64,000 bases of DNA from Bradysia coprophila. Its lineage: Eukaryota; Arthropoda; Insecta; Diptera; Sciaridae. The notes under the pieces were generated by a model. The model saw nothing but the letters and a program-made list of their open reading frames with translations, was not told the origin of the DNA and made no database searches. Location of the stretch: NCBI RefSeq assembly GCF_014529535.1, contig NW_023503423.1, positions 7,178,473 to 7,242,472 on the forward strand. Reading direction: 5' to 3'. Numbering within the stretch: position 1 is the stretch's first letter; the number at the start of each line of letters is the position of its first letter. Below, one piece after another: positions 58,601-64,000 of the stretch. Made by a program: the position numbers and the translations under genes.

Positions 58601-58725
58601 ACGCTGTGTACTTCTTCGTGCTGTCTGCTATATATTTGACAGCTTTCATTTTTAGCGTAGTGCGATCATGTAGACTGAAATCGACTAAGGATGATCCCGT
58701 GCAGTTGGCGAACGGAAATGATTGA
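55681..58725 (+). CDS. SLC19-family thiamine transporter
   Basis: A plasma-membrane carrier of the reduced folate/thiamine family, in insects most likely for thiamine. Exons: 55681-55806, 55871-55953, 57214-57817, 58143-58384, 58449-58725; 443 residues, phases consistent. The first helix carries the family signature GFLREIRPSEPFVTDYM, followed by PWRNITSE and NRYVFPIGTYSYAAQLVVVF. Later segments include EVAYYTYIYAKVEKQHYLKV, a large polar central loop (RNANSNDDLMNDSADVEKRN), a second half beginning with SNVNILVWSLWYSAAMCGYL, and AKHLEDDSFGLVFGIN. About 11-12 hydrophobic segments can be counted. AATAAA is at 59120-59125. Intron 2 (1.26 kb) contains an 18-bp-stem hairpin at 56860-56901. Folate transport cannot be excluded. 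Confidence 0.94.
56860..56901. repeat. Perfect 18-bp stem hairpin in SLC19 intron
   Basis: ACGTCAGTATTCAGTCTG, a six-base spacer, then the exact inverse CAGACTGAATACTGACGT. No sequence similarity to other elements was noticed. Confidence 0.8.
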
Positions 58726-59289
58726 AGATTGTAGTGCGACAGCATTCGTAGGATACATTGTCATCTCAAAATTTAGTTCTATGTCAGAAAAATGCTAGTA
58801 ACAAGAAACTATAGTGCCGTTTTGAGGACGTCATGTAGTACCTAAAGTAGAAGGAACGCAGTGCAATCATCGCACAAATGCATCATATACCTCGATGACT
58901 GGGAAATTATTGGTAGTTTGCTGCCTAACTTTAGGTATGAAACGACCTTTAATTCTTCAGTCGACTTTTCATACCGCTGATAGAAAACGTGTTAGGTACC
59001 AGGTTTCCGCACATTTTTCATCAGCGCTTCATAATATGTTGGAGAAATCTAGATGAAAAAGTGATGTTAGTATTAGGCCTTAGTTGACTTATTTTGTTAT
59101 TCCATTGAGTTGCATTTATAATAAAATTCTTGGAAACATATATTGCTGTTGCTGGTATTGTTCCCTCTCTATACATATCTTTGAAAAACTCACTTAAAAA
59201 AGGTGGAAAGTGGAAAAAATGTCCCAGTTTAATAAAAGGAGGACCGTGAAGTCAAGTGAAGTTGAAGTATGCATGGTAAGAGTGTGACG
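58726..59289. other. 3' region of SLC19 gene
   Basis: Probable 3' UTR up to the poly(A) signal at 59120-59125, then plain intergenic DNA. Confidence 0.45.
59120..59125 (+). terminator. Poly(A) signal of SLC19 gene
   Basis: AATAAA 395 bp after the stop codon; first good match downstream. Confidence 0.5.
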
Positions 59290-59419
59290 TAGGGCTTATT
59301 TTCGAGAATCAAAATTCTTACAATTCTTGAGAGTTCCTAATTTAAGTAAAAATTCATTTCGAGAATTTCAAGAAAGTTCAAGCATTTTCGAGAATTTCAA
59401 TTCTCGAAAATAGGCCCTG
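59290..59419. mobile_element. Short hAT-like MITE
   Basis: TAGGGCTTATTTTCGAGAAT on the left and the inverse of CAGGGCCTATTTTCGAGAAT on the right bound 130 bp. Between them AAAATTCTT and TTTCGAGAATTTC words repeat. Flanks GTGTGACG and GTGTGATA match at 6 of 8 positions, suggesting an old 8-bp target duplication. Confidence 0.65.
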
Positions 59420-59765
59420 GTGTGATATCAGTTATCAAGCGAAAGAACACCATACAGATGTCCGTACTACTCACAACTATTTTTCGAAAGTTTCTTAGTG
59501 CACTAAATACATTACTATGTTTCAAACAATGACCACGATGATGATGGTCAGATTTGGTTACTAAAAAAGATTTTTTTGGATTGCTTGTGACAATGATATT
59601 GATCTTCCAGAAGTTTTCATAAGATCATTTTGAGATCATCATCTGGTAGCACTGTGAATTCCTGAAACAACTTACGTATTCCTTTAACACGATACGCAAG
59701 CATTACCAAAAACATGTTCCAAATCATCTCAAAATGATCTAAATTCTCACTAATCAATCTTATAA

Positions 59766-61319
59766 CACGGTGTGTCTGAACCAAATTTAATCAAAAACTT
59801 TTGTCTGATTTCTCTTCGTATTTCACTTTTTTAGGTCATAACAAACAACTTTGCTGTTTCATCGATTTCCATACATTTTTACGAGGTACTGAAAGTGAGG
59901 AAAGTAAATCTACTCAAATATGGAATCTGTTGATTGAATATTGTTTGTAGACACAAATTAAACATTTTTTTTTATGGTGACACCAACGGGAAATGTATAG
60001 ATTTCGAAATAAGTGCCGTTGAAGTAGACGTTGTTCATGTTTTTTCACGTTCAGAACATGTTTGAAGCCGGTTTTATACCAAATCTATACCAAATACGAG
60101 ATGCAAAATTTTTTGATTAAATTTGCACGGTGGGGCTGAACGAACTTTAAAGGTAGAGGGACAAATTCTAAGAACAACCATGTAAAAATTATTGCTCTCG
60201 GTCATTTGGTTGCAGAGCAATAGAAGCTGAAAGTCGAAAATTCCACCTCTTCAAGGGGTGATGCCTCCTCGACGAAGTTTTCGATCCAGCACTTTAATAG
60301 CGTTTCTAGACAAGGTCAGTGTGCTTTTTCGAATGGCAATAAAAAATTTTTGAAAGTGGTCTCTTTTGGTACATTTTCAGAAAAGTCACTTTTTTGCTAC
60401 CCTCGGTGAGATTTTGCTGCTTCCATACCTTGCCGGTTGAAATATTTCAACACAACATACCTTCGAAAAGTTAGCCTGAAGTCCTCCGTTTCCAATGATA
60501 CCAAATATGCCATACATGATTCTCAGCAAGAACTGTTTATGATAAAGATTTTGCATCGAGGTCGGGCTACTAGCAAATTTAGGGTCATTGAAAACGAAAT
60601 TTCTATTTTTATGTTTGTTATGGGAAAATGAGCTGATATTATACGACAGGTAACTTACGTAAGTCGATGAGACATAACTCAAAGACAATAATTTGTAATA
60701 TTTGTAAATTTCGTTTTCAATGACCCTAAATTTGCTAGTAGCCCGACCTCGATGCAAAATCTTTATCATAAATAGTTCTGGCTGAGAATCATACATGGCA
60801 TATTCGATATCATTGGAAAGCTTAGACTTCAGGCTAACTGTAACAAGTTCACCGAGGGTAGCAAAAAAGTGACTTTTCTGAAAATGTACCAAAAGAAACC
60901 ACTTTCAATTTTTTTTTATTGTTATTCGAAAGAGCACATTAACCGTGTCTAGAAACGCTATTAAAGTGCTGGATCGAGAACTTCGGCGAGGAGGCATCAC
61001 CCCTTGAAGAGGTGGAATTTTCGACTTTCCGCTTCTATTGCTCTGCGACCAAATGACCGAGAGCAATAATTTTTACATGGTTGTTCTTAGAATTTGTCCC
61101 TCTACCGATTCCAGTTTCAAACACTGGTCCAGCAACTTCCGCGGAGCCAGGCGACGATATTCCTAGTTCTCAGAAACGGTTCAGCGGTTGCGCCTGCAAC
61201 ATGTGCCGTTGGATAGTACACGCCTCCCCTAACTCAGCTATGAAAAGAACCGAGAGAGAAGTCGACATGTTTATTTAAAGTTCGTTCAGCCCCACCGTGT
61301 TTGGTTCAGGCACACCGTG
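59766..61319. mobile_element. Outer MITE, CACGGTGTG ends, interrupted by a second MITE
   Basis: Left arm CACGGTGTGTCTGAACCAAA and onward through TTTAATCAAAAA (59766-59797). The right arm is its inverse, split by the inner element: TTTTTGATTAAATTTG at 60110-60125, then GTTCAGGCACACCGTG at 61304-61319. A 4-bp duplication ATAA flanks the whole (59762-59765 and 61320-61323). Without the insert it is 376 bp, with no coding capacity. Confidence 0.85.
60126..61299. mobile_element. Inner foldback MITE, CACGGTGGGG ends
   Basis: Ends CACGGTGGGGCTGAACGAAC and its inverse. The long arms (60126-60602 and 60705-61299) are mostly complementary around a ~100-bp centre. The right arm carries an extra ~165 bp (about 61105-61273) and the left arm an extra ~60 bp (about 60409-60470). 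It is flanked by TTTG (60122-60125 and 61300-61303), a 4-bp target duplication within the outer element's right arm. The terminal CACGGTG and 4-bp duplication are shared with the outer element, so both probably used related transposases. Confidence 0.85.
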
Positions 61320-61323
61320 ATAA

Positions 61324-62159
61324 TCGTCGTCTTGATATATACCGTGTTCATGTTCAATCCAAAAATTCATTTCGAGACCAAATCCCGAGGTCATTCGTTA
61401 CATTTGGTGAATTAAGTGAGTCCTAGTCATAGTCCGCTAAGGGTGGTTTTCATGTACATAATGGTCATTACATTACATAACATGCCACACTTGATTGGAT
61501 CGTCTTTATTTTGTATAGGACACTTTGGACACTTTTCAATTTTCAAACTTTCACTTTCATCACCTGTCCCCACGACCAGGCCTCAACATTTGTCAACACA
61601 ACAACAAAATACCGTTGGTATCCGAAGCGATATAGGACTATTTTTAGGTAAAGTCTGTATTCGTGAAAATGTGTTCGCAGATTTTCCCGAATTTCACAAC
61701 ATTTTCACGATTACAAGATCTGGTTTTTGCCGGTTATTGGCACCAGTGGGAAATGCTTCCATAGAAAATGAGCGAATCGTAATGTTTTTCGAAAACAAGG
61801 TTTTATTTGTAAATTTTAACAAACTCACGTTCCGTGAGTCTATGTCTATATAAGTCTATGTTCCTATAATTACAATTTCATTTTTTTTTTACTTAAAAGC
61901 ACATCGATCTAATAAATTCAAATTTGCAATTCTTTTATTGTCGAGTGTTTACAGTTTGATCGTAAGCCAACAATGATTTAAACGAGTGTGTAGGATAATC
62001 AATCAGTGAATCTTTAAAGTAGCAAAGCGGGACAAAAAGAACAGTGTCAGTGTAATGGACGTAAACATCAAAGAGGAAGCCAGTGTCCTGTGTATTTTGA
62101 ACGTATATTGCTCGGAAAGGGTTCGGAACGGAACACGAACCTGATTTCGATCCCAGCAT
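61324..62159. other. Intergenic, no supported gene
   Basis: AT-rich. The longest frame (61416-61853, +) has no domain or compositional support. Confidence 0.4.
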
Positions 62160-62425
62160 GAACTAACACTTCAGGTTCGACCCGAACTTCACCTGAACCT
62201 GAAATTTTCGATTTCAGGTTCACCCGAATCGGAACTTCGACTTTCGAGTTTGACTAGAACCTCAACTGAACCTGAAACTGTGAGGATAGATCAGGTCGGG
62301 TTCAGGGTAACTCGAAATTTTTCTGGTGTAAACATATCCGAACCTGACCTGATCCATCTTGAAAATTTCAGGTTTAGTTCAGAATCGGGTTGAAATCCGG
62401 TTCGTATCAACCTGAATTGAAACAT
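62160..62425. repeat. Degenerate CAGGTTC / GAACCTG tract
   Basis: About twenty copies of words such as CAGGTTC, GAACCTGA, TCGGGTTC and CCCGAAC in both orientations within 265 bp (for example TTTCAGGTTCACCCGAATCG). This is not a clean tandem repeat. It lies about 0.7 kb beyond the 3' end of the SLC5 gene. Confidence 0.6.
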
Positions 62426-63168
62426 GTCAACTCGCACTCAATCCGAGCCTTATATAGGTAGAATTGTGGTAGTTCCCTTCCATCAATAAGAGCCGATATC
62501 TCATCTCCACAGTCGGATTACTGCCGTGTAATGTTTAAAAAATCTTAGGTCGGTTAGAGCCGAGACGAGATCGCTGTGCACGTTTTCTAATAGTTAGTTT
62601 GAATTAGCTTTTACTAGTTTGAAGCCGAGTGGCAATGACAATAGATTATTTGTCCACCGAAATACTTTCGAAAATACTCCTCGAAAGATAAAAATTCGTT
62701 TAACTTCCACGAATTCCTCAATTCTTTAATGTTGAAATATTTCGGCCATGCATCAACGTCAAACTGTTGGATGAATCTTATTGTAAATCTAAGAAAATCC
62801 TCAGATCTTTACAATTCTGAAGACATTCCGACTGATTTGATTCGACGTACACAGATTTTGTAAACATGGCACTGATCAATTGTTTGAATGGAAGTCTGAA
62901 TGACAGAACTTTTAAGTACATCTCAGGATTTAAGTACGCTAATGATCCTCTTCGTTTTCTTTAAAAATTGTTTCTGAATACTGACCTTCACACCCGTCGA
63001 CAATCGACGACAAAAATAATTCAATTTCATTTCTTGGAAGACTTAGTTTCTCTTAGCGTATTTATGGTACTTGTTTCTCATTTTGTTCCCCTCTATAAAA
63101 CCTACATTTTTAACTTACTCACTCTAAGTAATTTGCGCAGCATTCATACAGCTAATTTTGTACAATTT
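62426..63168. other. Intergenic 3' of SLC5 gene
   Basis: No gene recognised. Confidence 0.35.
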
Positions 63169-64000
63169 TCAGAAATGCGAGCTCGTGAATTTGTTTATGT
63201 TGGAGAACTGCGAGAAAACAAAAAAATGTTTTGATCAATTAGATAACACTCGAGCACAATGTCCGAACCAGTCAATATACTCACATTACTATCACGCTCC
63301 AAGAAACGAGCATTTTGCCGTTTCAATTGTCTAGAAACTGGCGGCGAAAACAGCTCCGTATCAATGTAACGTCTCTTCGAATCCAAATAGATTTTCTTTG
63401 AACCGCCCATGTTACACAAATCCAGCCCAAAGCTCACGACATATCCAACGATGAATGTGATCAAAAAGCCAAACACCCCGTACCACAAGTACGACACTTT
63501 CAACAGCCAAATGTATTCACCATCATCGCTCCGCTGAAGGAGCATGTCAGACACTGGTTCCGTTGTAGAAGTCGTTGTGTAATTTGTGAACAATCTTATG
63601 CCGCCGAACTCAGTACAATCGTCGATTGAAAAGGATTTTGTCGGCGGAATTGGTTTGGGTTGACCGAATCCTAAGAACAGTGCGAATCCAATGCCACATA
63701 TCAGTCCGGTGATAGCACCCTACAAATTATTGAATCGATAAATCGGATGATTCGTTGAGGAATTGGAAGTTGGTTCCCGACCGGTGGTTTTAAGCAAATT
63801 AAATTTAAGACGAACAAAAGACCTCACCCGTTGATTTGCACGCGGCGAAAACATTCCCAACGTGAACAGTCCGAATAATGGTCCTCCAACAACACCGAAA
63901 ACGGTAAGCGAAGCTTGAAGTACACCGCCGAGTAATTGGGCTACCGAAATCAGACAAATAAATCGAAAATCGAAACTGGCAAATGTTAGAGAACAAACCT
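63169..64000 (-). CDS. SLC5-family sodium-coupled solute transporter, C-terminal exons (partial)
   Basis: The gene runs off the right edge. Minus-strand exons: 63828-63940, 63285-63719 and 63169-63207 (stop TGA at 63169-63171); a further donor is at the very edge (intron 63941-63998). Visible features: the late core helix [19 protein letters not shown] followed by [19 protein letters not shown], then [17 protein letters not shown], an extracellular loop with [15 protein letters not shown], a last membrane segment [20 protein letters not shown], and a cytosolic tail. This arrangement is that of insect sodium-coupled monocarboxylate/multivitamin transporters (SMCT/SMVT-like). The short terminal exon is predicted from a strong pyrimidine tract plus CAG and gives [12 protein letters not shown]. 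The substrate cannot be told from this part. Confidence 0.88.

Noticed and set aside
61416-61853. 145-codon plus-strand ORF
   Set aside because: No recognisable domain, no supported promoter or splice context; expected by chance in this length of AT-rich DNA.

Overview
This is eukaryotic, AT-rich, gene-sparse DNA that reads as an insect genome, most likely a dipteran of the lower (nematoceran) kind. The reasons are a takeout/JHBP-type gene, an Ala-Pro-Val-repeat cuticular protein with a tiny MKFF-type first exon, short GT-AG introns (many of 57-80 bp), a Symplekin of 1167 residues, and heavy loads of MITEs and non-LTR fragments. I cannot name the species. All gene models were built by hand from reading frame, splice signals and family knowledge; no search was run.

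Layout. 1-27.2 kb is a repeat-rich stretch with no confident host gene. It holds a 5'-truncated Jockey-like retrotransposon with a 13-bp target duplication (442-1510), a long-TIR MITE (2252-2473), a decayed retroelement-associated nuclease-like ORF (2677-3254), a hAT-like element with an 8-bp target duplication (4123-5547), a complex of inverted repeats carrying tRNA-like A and B boxes (10.37-10.99 kb), a mariner-like non-autonomous element with another element nested in it (13587-14925), and a trimeric 576-bp repeat carrying three hammerhead ribozymes (17565-19282). These are followed by degenerate local repeats (19.3-26.7 kb), including a ~380-bp near-perfect palindrome.

27.2-44 kb is the gene-dense part: a seven-exon ciliary-type opsin (+), an orphan low-complexity/coiled-coil ORF (-), a cuticular protein (+), Symplekin (-) and a DUF1479 putative Fe(II)-dependent oxygenase (-). 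46.2-47.4 kb holds a JHBP/takeout gene (-, first exon not found). 52.5-58.7 kb holds a divergent pair, Nischarin-like (-) and an SLC19-type thiamine transporter (+). The window ends inside the C-terminal part of an SLC5 sodium-coupled solute transporter (-). The genes do not form a pathway; they are independent housekeeping, sensory, cuticle and transport genes between transposon-derived segments.

The most interesting object is the 17565-19282 array. Three identical, complete type III hammerhead ribozymes recur at exactly 576 bp. The array is flanked by an 11-bp direct repeat, and its 5' end is inverted in the manner produced by twin priming. Together this suggests that a self-cleaving multimeric RNA was reverse-transcribed into the genome, a retrozyme-like element. 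A second attractive case is a MITE-in-MITE at 59766-61319, where both target duplications can be read and the outer arm is restored across the insertion.
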